From assembly GCF_004698125.1 (NCBI RefSeq), contig NZ_ML214297.1, positions 1,550,001 through 1,614,000 on the forward strand: a DNA stretch of 64,000 nt, read 5' to 3'. Numbering within the stretch: position 1 is the stretch's first letter; each line of letters begins with the position of its first letter. Source of the stretch: Halosimplex halophilum (GTDB lineage: Archaea; Halobacteriota; Halobacteria; Halobacteriales; Haloarculaceae). Positions 32,995 to 41,571 of the stretch are shown piece by piece. The translations under genes and the position numbers were made by a program. The notes below the pieces were generated by a model. The model was not told the DNA's origin, ran no database searches, and saw only the letters and a program-made list of their open reading frames with translations.

Positions 32995-34020
32995 TCGGGT
33001 GCCCGCGCCGGCGCCGACCTCCGGGTCGCCCTCGGCGACCGACGGGTCGAGGTCCAGCGCGGCCCGCAGGTCGTACTCCGAGCCGGTCACGACGAACAGC
33101 AGGTCCTCGACGACGGTCAGCACCTCCGGGAGCTCGCGGACGACGAGGTAGGTGATCCCGACCAGCGCGACCACCGACAGGCTCTGGGCGACGATGCGGT
33201 CGATGACGATGTAGGAGACCTGCCGCGGGTCCGACAGCCCGAAGACCGACATGACCAGTTCCGGGAACAGGTGGAACCGCTGTTCCCCGAACCCGACGGC
33301 GATCATGACGTTGCGCCCCAGGTTCAGCGCGTAGATGACCGGCAGCGACACCGCGAGCGCGCGGAGCTTCCGGGTCAGCGGCGCCTCGACGGCCGCGATC
33401 AGCCCGGCGAAGATCGCCATGCTCCCGATCCCCGTGCAGGCGATGACGATCGTGTAGAAGATCGGACTCTCCCCGTCGGCGAAGACGAACGTGTTCTCGT
33501 AGAGGTGGTGCTTCTCGCCGACGATGTAGCCGTCGTACGCGACGACCCGCTGGCCGTCGACGATGGTCTCGTACCCCGTGACGAGCGCCGGGTCCGAGCC
33601 GATCAGCGAGATCAGGACCGCCGTCTGGTCGGTGACCGTCTCGACCAGGAACTGCCGCAGTACGGGGATCGACTCGAACGGGAAGAAGACCACCCCCATC
33701 AGGAGGATGGCCCGCGAGAGGACAAAGAGCGAGTCGCGGCCGGACCACAGCAGGTAGCCGACGTAGAGGGAGGCTGGGACGGCGACGAGCGTCCCGAGCC
33801 CCTCGATGACGCTCCGCTGGACGACGGCGAAGTGGTAGATGAGCGTGAACCAGAAGACGCCGAACAGCGCCCAGGCCGCGACCCCGGCCAGCCGGGCGTG
33901 CTCGCGCCGGTCGGCCGCCTCCAGGACGACCGTCACGAGAAACGCCGCGAGGACGAGCCACGCGAGCGGGTCCGAGAAGCGCGTGGCCCAGTCCAGCCCC
34001 GAGAGAACGGCGTCGAGCAT
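32983..34020 (-). CDS. artA: Archaeosortase A
   Basis: A 345-residue polytopic transpeptidase that removes PGF-CTERM tails and lets surface proteins be lipid-anchored. The catalytic set is visible: Cys195 (IVIACTGIGS), Arg236 (ALNLGRNVMI) and Arg275 (IVIDRIVAQ). Spacings of 41 and 39 residues are the same as between Cys173, Arg214 and Arg253 of Haloferax volcanii ArtA as I recall them. About eight transmembrane segments precede a charged C-terminal tail. ATG 34020 was preferred to a TTG four codons upstream. It lies 207 bp downstream of the S-layer glycoprotein gene on the same strand, a likely substrate. Confidence 0.95.
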   Translation of the reverse strand: MLDAVLSGLDWATRFSDPLAWLVLAAFLVTVVLEAADRREHARLAGVAAWALFGVFWFTLIYHFAVVQRSVIEGLGTLVAVPASLYVGYLLWSGRDSLFVLSRAILLMGVVFFPFESIPVLRQFLVETVTDQTAVLISLIGSDPALVTGYETIVDGQRVVAYDGYIVGEKHHLYENTFVFADGESPIFYTIVIACTGIGSMAIFAGLIAAVEAPLTRKLRALAVSLPVIYALNLGRNVMIAVGFGEQRFHLFPELVMSVFGLSDPRQVSYIVIDRIVAQSLSVVALVGITYLVVRELPEVLTVVEDLLFVVTGSEYDLRAALDLDPSVAEGDPEVGAGAGTRSDD

Positions 34021-34227
34021 CGGTTGCTCCAACGTAACGGTATCGGGAGTATATGCTTTGTCGTTGGACGCCCGCCGCGCACACAGACGGTCGCGGACTC
34101 GCGGTTCGCCCGGAGACCGCCGAACGCGACGCTCGAACGACGAGCGGGACGGAGCTGTCGCTGACCGGGTAGCGTCCGAAAAAATGTCGAGCGGTTAGGG
34201 GTCGGGCGTCAGCCCGATGGTGCTACC

Positions 34228-37200
34228 TTATTCGCGACGGCGCGCCGCGAGGAGCGCAGCCGCGAGCAGGGCGATGAGCGAGACGGCGACGCCGAAGCCA
34301 GCACCGTCACCGGTGGTGGTCGGCGACGGCGTGTCGTCGCCACCGTCACCGCCGTCTTCCGGCGCCTCGGTCGGCGTGTCCGTCGGCGTGTCCGTCGGCG
34401 TGTCCGTCGGCGTGTCCGTCGGCGTGTCCGTCGGCGTGTCCGTCGGCGTGTCCGTCGGCGTGTCCGTCGGCGTGTCCGTCGGGGTAGCCGTCTCGGTGTC
34501 CAGCGAGACCTCGGCGCTGTCGGTCACTGCGCTACCGTCGGCAGTGTACGGCGCGTCGGCCTCGGGGAAGTCGTACAGGTTGTTGGAGTTGTCGTCGAGG
34601 TGCGGCATCGCGACCAGCGTGGTGGTCCCGTTGACCGGGCTGTCGAGGTCGACCCGCACGTTGGAGTGCTGGCCGGCCTCGAGGTAGCCGCTCACGCCGA
34701 TCACGTCGCCGCTGGCACTACCCTCGTGGATGGCGATGAAGCCACCGTCCGAGAGCGTGGCGGAGTCGACGACGACTTCCTGGTTGCCCTCAGCGACGGC
34801 CTGGTCACTGAAGGTGACCGAGGCGGTCGGCTGAGCCAGGATGACACCGCTGTAGGTGCCGTCACTGATCTGGTCGCCACCGCGGCGGACCGCGACAGTG
34901 AAGTTGATGTCCGAGCCGCGCTCGCTGAAGTCACCCGTCGCCGCGAACGTGCGGTCCTCGGTGACGTGGGTGTTCAGCGTGGTCAGGAACGGACTCGTGT
35001 CCGACTGACTGTTGATGCGGAGGCCGAGCTCCGTGCCCGGGGCGACGTTCGTGTCGCCGCGGATGGTCTGACCGGCCTGGTTGCGGATGACGACCTCGTC
35101 GTCCGCGTTGGTGTCGAGCGACGCCTCGGCGACCTCGTACGTCCAGTCGGAGCCGACAGTGCCGGCGCCCTCGCCGCCGATCTGCGGACCGACCGAGCTG
35201 TAGCTCTCGAAGGAGAACGAGGCGTTGTACTCGATACCGTCCTCGAGCTTGTCCTCGTCGACCTCCGCGAGGTCAACAGCGACGTAGTAGGTGTCGTTCT
35301 GGTAGTCCGGGAGGACGACCGTGTTGTCAACGTTCAGGTCGAACCGTTCGCGCGGCTGGTTCGGACCGGGGTCCAGCTCGGAGAAGCTGGCGTTGAACAG
35401 ACCGGTGTCGACCTCACTGAGGAAGGCGCTGGTCGCGTTCGCACCCGTCGTGGTGCGGTTCTGGAAGACGCCTTCCAGACCGGACGCGCTGATCTGGTGG
35501 ACGATCATCTCTTCGCTGGCCACCAGGTCGGACTGCGTGAGGTTCCCGTCGATCGGGTCCTCGTTGTTGTCGGTGTTCTCGTCGATGAACGTCAGGTCGA
35601 CCTGGTCCTTCTTGTCCGAGGGGACGACCCAGACGTTGCTGCTCTCGGTGGAACGGGCGTTGATCGACACTGCGCCGACCGCGTCGGCGTCGACCTCAGT
35701 GAAGTTGAAGTTGCCCTTGTTGATGACTTCGGACTGGTCCTCGTTGTTCGCGACGACCGCGAGGTCGTACGACGCGGGGTCGAGGATACCGTTACCCGCG
35801 AACTCGAGGCTGGAAGCGTTGGGCGCTTCCGTGTCGTTCTCGAAGACACGGACGGCCTCGACGAAGGAGCCGCTCTCGCCACCGAAGTCGGTGACGTTGT
35901 CCTCACCCTGCGCGGTGAAGATGTGCTCGCTCTCGCCGGTGCCGGCCATGTAGGTGTTCCACTCGAGGACGACCTCACCGTCGCCGTCCTCGTCGGCGAC
36001 CGTCACGTTCGTGACGTAGCCGGTGTCGGCCTTGTCACCGATGGCGACCGTGGCCTGGGCACCCTCCTGGCTGTCGCTCAGCTGGACGGGGATCTCCACG
36101 ACGTCACCGCGCTCCTCCTCGAAGACGCCGCCACCGAAGGAGGCGGAGTCAGCCGAGGGGAACTCGTCGACGGAGAACTCGCCGGCGGTGACCTCGGCGC
36201 CGGTCGCGACGTCGGTCACGGTGACCGTGTAGTCACCGGCGTCGAGACTGGTGCCGTAGTTGAACGTCTCCTCGAACTCGCCGCGGTTGTCGAAGGAGAC
36301 GCGCTCGTACTCGGTGTCCGGGCCGTCGACCTCGATGGCGACCGGCTCGCCACCGCGGATGGAACTACCCTCGACGGTGATCTCCGCGTCCTCGTTGTGC
36401 TCGAACAGCGTGCCGTCCTCGTCGAGCGAGGCCGACAGCTGCAGCGAGGTCACGTTGAAGAACTTGCTCGTCTCGGCAGCACCAGCGCCCTCGTCGTAGA
36501 TCAGGCGGTAGGTGGTGCCGGACTCGAGGTCCGCGCTGTCGAAGACGATGGACGTCCCGGCGCCGGTGCTCCCGTCGAGGAGGATCTCTCCGGTCTCGAC
36601 GTTACGGAGCAGGATCGGCGTGTCGGGCTGGTCGGCCTTGAAGCGCACGTTCTGACCCTGGTAGACGCGCTGGGCGCTACCGCGGTCGCTGTGCGCGCCG
36701 TCGGCCTGGTCGAGCTCGCCTGCGGCCGTCTCGACGGTGACGTTCCCGATGGAACGCTCGCCGACGACGTCGGAGCCGTTCCAGCTACCGATGGCGGTGC
36801 CGTTACCGACGTTGACCTTGACCTCGTCGGCCGGGTTGAGGTCGCCCCACAGGCCGTTACCTTCGAGGCGGACGACCTCGTCGGTCGCGCCCGAGCCGGC
36901 GTCGGCCGGGTGGATCACGTCGGAGTTGGCCAGCTGCTCGTCGACTTCGGGCCGAGTGGACTGGTTGTACTCGGTGAAGTCGTCGGTGCCGGCCTCACGG
37001 ACGTAGACCGTGAAGTTGCTGGCGTCGAGCGGGTTGCCAGCGTTCGGACCGTTTGCTTTGCGAACGCTACGGTTGAATTCGACTACGATGTCGCCGTTAC
37101 CGGTCCCCTCGTCCTCCGTGGCTGCGTCCACGCCGGGGTCGGTATTGGCGGCCGCAGCTGTTCCCGCGAACGCGATGGAGCCTCCGAACACGGAGACGAC

Positions 37201-37251
37201 CATCAGCATCGTCAGGAACAAGCTGCGAAGCTTGTCGTTGGTTCCTGTCAT
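34228..37251 (-). CDS. csg: S-layer (major cell surface) glycoprotein
   Basis: A 1007-residue secreted protein. The N-terminus (LRSLFLTMLMVVSVFGGSIA to TAAAA, about 34 residues) is the surface-glycoprotein signal peptide type. The ectodomain is acidic with many N-x-S/T sequons. A Thr/Pro stalk of nine PTDT units lies near residues 930-965, followed by Gly/Asp spacer and a PGF-CTERM-like tail, DGAGFGVAV, then a hydrophobic helix and RRR. The tail has AGF in place of PGF. Lower GC wobble than neighbours is usual for S-layer genes. A long leader with two AT-rich promoter boxes lies upstream. It precedes artA on the same strand. Confidence 0.93.
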   Translation of the reverse strand: MTGTNDKLRSLFLTMLMVVSVFGGSIAFAGTAAAANTDPGVDAATEDEGTGNGDIVVEFNRSVRKANGPNAGNPLDASNFTVYVREAGTDDFTEYNQSTRPEVDEQLANSDVIHPADAGSGATDEVVRLEGNGLWGDLNPADEVKVNVGNGTAIGSWNGSDVVGERSIGNVTVETAAGELDQADGAHSDRGSAQRVYQGQNVRFKADQPDTPILLRNVETGEILLDGSTGAGTSIVFDSADLESGTTYRLIYDEGAGAAETSKFFNVTSLQLSASLDEDGTLFEHNEDAEITVEGSSIRGGEPVAIEVDGPDTEYERVSFDNRGEFEETFNYGTSLDAGDYTVTVTDVATGAEVTAGEFSVDEFPSADSASFGGGVFEEERGDVVEIPVQLSDSQEGAQATVAIGDKADTGYVTNVTVADEDGDGEVVLEWNTYMAGTGESEHIFTAQGEDNVTDFGGESGSFVEAVRVFENDTEAPNASSLEFAGNGILDPASYDLAVVANNEDQSEVINKGNFNFTEVDADAVGAVSINARSTESSNVWVVPSDKKDQVDLTFIDENTDNNEDPIDGNLTQSDLVASEEMIVHQISASGLEGVFQNRTTTGANATSAFLSEVDTGLFNASFSELDPGPNQPRERFDLNVDNTVVLPDYQNDTYYVAVDLAEVDEDKLEDGIEYNASFSFESYSSVGPQIGGEGAGTVGSDWTYEVAEASLDTNADDEVVIRNQAGQTIRGDTNVAPGTELGLRINSQSDTSPFLTTLNTHVTEDRTFAATGDFSERGSDINFTVAVRRGGDQISDGTYSGVILAQPTASVTFSDQAVAEGNQEVVVDSATLSDGGFIAIHEGSASGDVIGVSGYLEAGQHSNVRVDLDSPVNGTTTLVAMPHLDDNSNNLYDFPEADAPYTADGSAVTDSAEVSLDTETATPTDTPTDTPTDTPTDTPTDTPTDTPTDTPTDTPTDTPTEAPEDGGDGGDDTPSPTTTGDGAGFGVAVSLIALLAAALLAARRRE
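34373..34480. repeat. Nine tandem 12-bp repeats in the S-layer gene
   Basis: GGCGTGTCCGTC repeats nine times without change and encodes the (PTDT)n O-glycosylation stalk on the minus strand. The exact nucleotide identity of the units indicates recent expansion or contraction by slippage. Confidence 0.95.
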
Positions 37252-37394
37252 AGTTTGTTGGATCTTCTGTCAGCGGCCACAGCAGCTTTCCGACCACGCG
37301 GACACGCGACCATCAGTCGGCCGCGCCGAACCGCCAGTGGTGTACTCAATACTGCAGCCATGGGTAGGGGTACGGTAGGAACCACCGGCGGATG

Positions 37395-37401
37395 TAATAA
37401 A
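37395..37401 (-). promoter_or_regulatory. TATA box of the S-layer gene
   Basis: TTTATTA on the minus strand predicts a start near 37370 and a leader of about 120 nt. A second candidate, TAATATA (minus) at 37533-37539, would add a longer transcript; two promoters are known for the Haloferax S-layer gene. Confidence 0.6.
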
Positions 37402-37618
37402 TGCTTTGTGGTCATAGCCGAGGGAGGAACGGCCGCCTCCCGCCATAGATCGGCCCGCAGAACCCGTTTGTGACTGTTTCACGTGCCCTCGGCACGTGTC
37501 AGACGCCTGTCCCACACGGAGCCGACGATGGGTATATTAAGTACCGAAATCCGGGAGTACGCCGTGCTTACCGCGCCGGTACGTGACGTGGTCGGCGCCG
37601 CTATCGGCCGACGGATCC

Positions 37619-37680
37619 CTACGACGTGACGATCTCGACCTCGTGGCCGTCCGGGTCCTCCGTGAATGCGTAGTTGTCGT
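37619..37680 (-). pseudogene. Second copy of the VOC gene 3' end, including stop codon
   Basis: About 56 of 62 positions match the last codons of the VOC gene located exactly 180 bp away. Read on the minus strand it encodes YAFTEDPDGHEVEIVTS and a TAG stop, against YAFTKDPDGHEVEIVTS in the gene. Several differences are synonymous, so it looks like the end of a divergent allele rather than a fresh slippage copy. Confidence 0.75.
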
Positions 37681-37798
37681 TCGCCCACCTTTTTCCCGCT
37701 CGGATGTCCTCGCTCGCGCGGCTCGCTCCGGGCACCGCTCGCGGCAAAGAGATGGGGCAAAAAGCGGCCGATCACTCCGTTCGCGGTCGTACTACGAT

Positions 37799-38551
37799 CT
37801 ACGACGTGACGATCTCGACCTCGTGACCGTCCGGGTCCTTCGTGAACGCGTAGCTGTTGTCGCAGCTCTCGGGGTCGCGGTAGTCCTCGGCCTCGCGGGT
37901 CATCAGCTGGTCCCACCCCTCCGAGAGGTCGTCGACGCGGACGGCGAGGTGGCCCCAGGCGTCGCCCAGTTCGTACGTGCGCCCGTCGTAGTTGTAGGTG
38001 AGTTCGACGGCCATCGCCTCCTCGGCGGCGTCCTCGGGCTTGACGAAGTAGTTGGCGAAGCTGTCGGCCTCCCAGCGGCCGGTGTGTTCGTACTCGAACT
38101 TCCGGGTCCACCACCCGAGGTGTTCGTCGGCGTCCTCGACGCGGATCATCGTGTGGTCGATGCTCCAGCGGGCGCCGAAGTCGCGCTCGACGATCTCGAT
38201 CTCGTGGCCGTCCGGGTCCTTCACGAAGGCGTAGCCGGGGTTGTCCTCCGGGCGGCGGTAGTCCTCGACGCCCTCGTCCATCAGCTCGTAGTAGGCGTCG
38301 TTCACGTCCTCGACGCGGACGGCGATGTGGCCCCAGCCGTCGCCCATCGTGTACGAGCGGCCGTCGTGGTTGTAGGTGAGTTCCAGCAGCGCGCCCTCCT
38401 CGTGGACGTCCTCGGGGCCGAGGAAGACGTTGGTGAACGTGTCGGCCTCCCAGCGGCCCTTCTCCTCGTAGTCGAGGTGTGTGGTGTACCAGTCGAGCGA
38501 CTCGTCGAGGTCTTCGACGCGCATCATCGTGTGGTCGAGCGTTCCGTCCAT
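37799..38551 (-). CDS. Two-domain VOC family protein (glyoxalase-like)
   Basis: A 250-residue protein with two vicinal-oxygen-chelate domains in tandem, about 1-125 and 130-250. Each starts with the HTM(M/I)RVED strand and ends with (K)DPDGHE(I/V)EIV, the metal-ligand strand; LDHTMMRVED, ALLELTYNHDGR, DGHEIEIVE in domain one, IDHTMIRVED, AVELTYNYDGR, DGHEVEIVTS in domain two. Resembles GloA lactoylglutathione lyases, but haloarchaea lack glutathione and the substrate is unknown. The gene end recurs 180 bp downstream. Confidence 0.85.
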   Translation of the reverse strand: MDGTLDHTMMRVEDLDESLDWYTTHLDYEEKGRWEADTFTNVFLGPEDVHEEGALLELTYNHDGRSYTMGDGWGHIAVRVEDVNDAYYELMDEGVEDYRRPEDNPGYAFVKDPDGHEIEIVERDFGARWSIDHTMIRVEDADEHLGWWTRKFEYEHTGRWEADSFANYFVKPEDAAEEAMAVELTYNYDGRTYELGDAWGHLAVRVDDLSEGWDQLMTREAEDYRDPESCDNSYAFTKDPDGHEVEIVTS

Positions 38552-38599
38552 GGGCGAAAACTGGGTAGCCAGTTCGAAAAGGATACCGGACCCGGAACG

Positions 38600-39058
38600 T
38601 CAGGGCCGACTCGTCCACGCCGCCAGCGCGAGGAAGGCGGCCCCGAGCGGGTAGGCGACCGTCCGCAGTCGCGGCGACGAGAACCCGACCGCGGCGTAGC
38701 ACACGTCGAACGCCGCCAGCGCGAACAGCCCCGCGGTGACGCGGCGGTCCTCCCGGTCGATCCGGGCGAGCGCGGCGCTGGCGACACCCGTCCCGTACAG
38801 GAGCGACGCCGTCGGCCAGGCCAGCAGGGCGGTCGGGACCTCGCGCGTGTACACGAAGACGTAGTGGTAGACCGACGTGACCGCACCCGTCCCGGGGGCG
38901 ACCAGCGCGAGCGAGTGGACGAGGCTGACGCCGCCCTCGTAGGGGATCACGAGCCACGGGACGAGCCCGGCGACGAGGACGGCGAGCCCGCGGCGGTACC
39001 GGACGAGCGCGCGCCGGTGCCGGGCGAACGGTGCGAGGACCCCCGTTCGTTCGGTCAT
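38600..39058 (-). CDS. TIGR04206 family membrane protein
   Basis: A 152-residue protein with about four transmembrane helices (for example LAVLVAGLVPWLVIP, VYHYVFVYTREVPTALLAWP). The pattern fits the haloarchaeal TIGR04206 family, function unknown. It overlaps the upstream GTPase gene by 4 bp (ATGA), so the pair is coupled. Start at 39058 is set by that overlap. Confidence 0.8.
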   Translation of the reverse strand: MTERTGVLAPFARHRRALVRYRRGLAVLVAGLVPWLVIPYEGGVSLVHSLALVAPGTGAVTSVYHYVFVYTREVPTALLAWPTASLLYGTGVASAALARIDREDRRVTAGLFALAAFDVCYAAVGFSSPRLRTVAYPLGAAFLALAAWTSRP

Positions 39059-40164
39059 CGCGTGGTGAGGATACGGAGCACGTCCTCGTCGGCGAGTTCG
39101 TGGTCCTTGCCGACCTGCTGGTCGTCGTGTTTGGCGCTCGGGCCGGAGACGCGGGCGAAGCGGAACCGCTCCTCGAACTCCCCGCCGAGCTTCTCGCAGG
39201 CGTCCTCGATGGTGTCGCCCTCCCGGAGGATGAGCGGCTCCTCGTAGTCGACCCCCCGGCCGGGCTTGTCCATGTAGATCCGGATGAGTCCCAGCTCCTC
39301 CCAGATCGCTTCCTTGAGCGCGTCGAGACCCTTCCCCTCCTCGGCGCTGATGAAGATCGCCTCCTCGGGGTCGATGTCGTGGTCGCGCAGCTGCTCGTGG
39401 ACGGTGTCGAGGTAGTCGGGTTCGATGAGGTCGGCCTTGTTGACGGTGACCAGGGAGGGGAGGTACTCGCGGTTGTCCAGCACGCCGTCGAGCAGGCGGT
39501 CGATGTCGACCTGCTCGCCGATGTTCACGTTGGCGTTGACGTACCCGCGCTCGCGCAGGACGCTCTTGATCGTCTGCTCGTCGAGATCGAGGTCGACGCT
39601 GGAGGTGACGCTGATCCCGTCTTTGTGCTTCTTGCGGATGGTGACGTTGGGGGGCTCGGTGTCGAGGCGGACCTTGTTGTTGTACAGCTCCTCGTAGAGG
39701 CGCTGGTACTGGTCGATCTCGAACACCGAGAGGACGAACACGACGAGGTCGGCGGTCCGGACGACCGAGAGGACCGCCTGGCCGCCGCCGCGCCCGTCGG
39801 CGGCGCCCTCGATGAGCCCGGGCACGTCGAGGATCTGGATGTTCGCGCCGTTGTACTTGAGCATCCCCGGGTTCACGTCGAGCGTGGTGAACTCGTAGGA
39901 GCCGACCTCGCTCTCGGCGTTGGTCATCGCGTTCAGCAGCGTCGACTTGCCGACGCTGGGGAAGCCGACCAGCGCGACGGTGGCGTCGCCGGTCTTCTCG
40001 ACGGCGTAGCCCCCGCCGCCGCCGGCGGAGGTCTGGTTCTCGAGCTTCTCCTTTTTCTCCGCGAGCTTGGCCTTCAGCCGGCCGATGTGCTCCTCGGTCG
40101 ACTTGTTGTAGGGCGTCTCGGCGATCTCCTCCTCGATCTCGCGGATCTCCTCTTCGAGCCCCAT
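39055..40164 (-). CDS. OBG/DRG-type GTP-binding protein with TGS domain
   Basis: A 369-residue DRG-family GTPase. An N-terminal coiled helix (EEEIREIEEEIAETPYNKST) is followed by the G domain: G1 GFPSVGKST, G2 with YEFTTLDVNPGML, G3 DVPGLIEGAADGRGGG, G4 NKAD, G5 SAEEGKGLD; the C-terminal TGS domain spans about 295-365 (IRIYMDKPGRGVDYEEPLIL to HDDQQVGKDHELADEDVL). Archaeal DRGs are linked to ribosome function and translation. Length matches the family. Confidence 0.95.
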   Translation of the reverse strand: MGLEEEIREIEEEIAETPYNKSTEEHIGRLKAKLAEKKEKLENQTSAGGGGGYAVEKTGDATVALVGFPSVGKSTLLNAMTNAESEVGSYEFTTLDVNPGMLKYNGANIQILDVPGLIEGAADGRGGGQAVLSVVRTADLVVFVLSVFEIDQYQRLYEELYNNKVRLDTEPPNVTIRKKHKDGISVTSSVDLDLDEQTIKSVLRERGYVNANVNIGEQVDIDRLLDGVLDNREYLPSLVTVNKADLIEPDYLDTVHEQLRDHDIDPEEAIFISAEEGKGLDALKEAIWEELGLIRIYMDKPGRGVDYEEPLILREGDTIEDACEKLGGEFEERFRFARVSGPSAKHDDQQVGKDHELADEDVLRILTTR

Positions 40165-40334
40165 TACCTGTGGGTCGGCAACCGGTACCGAAAAAGGTGT
40201 TCCTCCGCCCCGGTGCCGACCGGGCGGCGACGCGCGGGCCGAACCGCCAGTCCCCTGTCACGGATAAATGTTCACGGTCCGGAATGAATCGTGTTTCGAC
40301 ACACTAATACCGCGAGCGTCGAACAACATCGATC

Positions 40335-40535
40335 ATGTCCGAACCGGCCCGACTCCGTGACAGTACGGAGATCCTCCTGCCAGCGGACGCCATCGAGGGG
40401 GTCCGCGAGGACCTCGAACGGCAGTTCACCGTCACCATCCGCCGGGAGGAGTGCCGGGTGCGGATCATCGGCAGTCCGGTCGAGATAAAGAGCGCCAGCG
40501 ACTTCCTCGCGCGCAACGGCATCTCCGTCGCCTGA
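40335..40535 (+). CDS. VNG_1110C-family small protein
   Basis: A 66-residue protein, LRDSTEILLPADAIEGVREDL then RIIGSPVEIKSASDFLARNG, matching the haloarchaeal VNG_1110C family as I recall it. The IIGSPVEIK strand-helix resembles a miniature KH or similar RNA/DNA-binding element, but this is only a resemblance. ACTAATACC at about 40303-40311 is a plausible TATA element about 29 bp upstream, supporting the ATG and a leaderless transcript. Confidence 0.78.
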   Translation: MSEPARLRDSTEILLPADAIEGVREDLERQFTVTIRREECRVRIIGSPVEIKSASDFLARNGISVA

Positions 40536-40591
40536 CGGCGACGCCGGCACAGCAGCGGTCGATTCTCGACGGGCCCGGATCCTCGCCGGAA

Positions 40592-41428
40592 CTACGCCGA
40601 CCCGCGAGCGGACGGGCCCGAGCGGATCGCCTCGGCGAGCAGCGGCCGCATCAGCCCGACGAGGGGGGCCCGTTCGTCGTCGGTCCAGACGGCGCTGTGG
40701 CGGTCGACCCCCGGGAGATCGGTCTCCAGGTCGGAGCTGACGATCAGCTCGCGGCCGTCGGCCATGAGGATCGAGCTGATCTCGCCGGCGCGGATCGGGT
40801 AGTCCTCCCACCAGGTCCAGGTCTCGACGACGGCGGCGTCGGGCGCGGCGTCGGCGACGGCCGCGCGGATGTCGGGGCTCGGCGAGCCCACGGTGATATC
40901 GACGCCGCGGTCTGTCGCCTCGGCTAGCGCCGCGCGGACCTCCTCGGTCAGCAGGCTCTCGACGGCGACGACGACGAGCAGTTCCTCGGCGGCGTCGTCG
41001 GCGAGCGCGGCGAGTCGGTCGCTGACGGCGTCGTCGCCCTCGACGACCCAGACGCCGGCCCGCTCCTCGCGGGGTTCGGGCGACTGGAGCCGCGGGAGCA
41101 GCCCCTCCAGGCGGTCGAGACGCTCGCCGTACTCGCGGCGGATGGTCTCGACGGCGTCGCGCGGTTCGGGCGCGCGAAAGCGGCGCGGCTGTGCGTCCTG
41201 TACGTCGGCGAGTCCGCGCTCGGCCAGCGACTCGACGCTGTCGTACACCCGGGGGCGGGGCACCTCGGCCACCTCGGCGATCTCGCGGGCGGTGCCGTGG
41301 CCGATCCGGGTCAGCGCGACGAAACACTTCGCCTCGTAGCTCGTCAGCCCGAACGTCTCCAGCAGCGACGCGGTCTCGGCGACCAGGTCGTCTTCGTCGG
41401 GACCGACGGCGGACTCGTCGTTGGACAT
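40592..41428 (-). CDS. TrmB-family transcriptional regulator
   Basis: A 278-residue regulator. Residues about 15-85 form the TrmB winged helix (LLETFGLTSYEAKCFVALTRIGHGTAREIAEVAEVPRPRVYDSVESL), then a coiled region, then an effector/dimer domain with WTWWEDYPIRAGEISSILMADGRELIVSS, as in sugar-sensing TrmB proteins that read metabolic state. Two start codons are possible (41449 and 41428). The TATA-like element at 41464-41469 predicts transcription start near 41439, downstream of the first ATG, so 41428 is chosen. It follows the tfb gene on the same strand. Confidence 0.87.
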   Translation of the reverse strand: MSNDESAVGPDEDDLVAETASLLETFGLTSYEAKCFVALTRIGHGTAREIAEVAEVPRPRVYDSVESLAERGLADVQDAQPRRFRAPEPRDAVETIRREYGERLDRLEGLLPRLQSPEPREERAGVWVVEGDDAVSDRLAALADDAAEELLVVVAVESLLTEEVRAALAEATDRGVDITVGSPSPDIRAAVADAAPDAAVVETWTWWEDYPIRAGEISSILMADGRELIVSSDLETDLPGVDRHSAVWTDDERAPLVGLMRPLLAEAIRSGPSARGSA

Positions 41429-41463
41429 GCGGGTTCTCTCAGAGGACATTGCGCGGTCGAGGG

Positions 41464-41469
41464 TATAAC
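41464..41469 (-). promoter_or_regulatory. TATA-like element of the TrmB-family gene
   Basis: GTTATA on the minus strand lies about 38 bp before the ATG at 41428. Its position excludes the ATG at 41449 for transcripts from this element. Confidence 0.5.
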
Positions 41470-41571
41470 GGTGGTCGTTCGCGACGCCGCGCTGCGGGCC
41501 GCCTCCCGGTCGGCGGACGGCCAGGACATCGAGCGGCGTCGGGTCGGGCGCCTGTCGGCACGGTCGTCACC

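Larger units (their letters stand above)
37252..37798. other. Intergenic, 547 bp: S-layer promoter region and VOC gene-end echo
   Basis: The first part is the S-layer leader and promoters; the part from 37619 holds a second copy of the VOC gene end followed by low-complexity CGCTCGCG-type filler (about 37690-37790). No intact gene. Confidence 0.6.

Noticed and set aside
34373-34480. CRISPR-like regular repeats
   Set aside because: A 12-bp coding tandem repeat without spacers, encoding the PTDT stalk of the S-layer protein.
41429-41449. Start of the TrmB-family gene at ATG 41449
   Set aside because: The TATA-like element at 41464-41469 would put the transcript start inside or after that codon.
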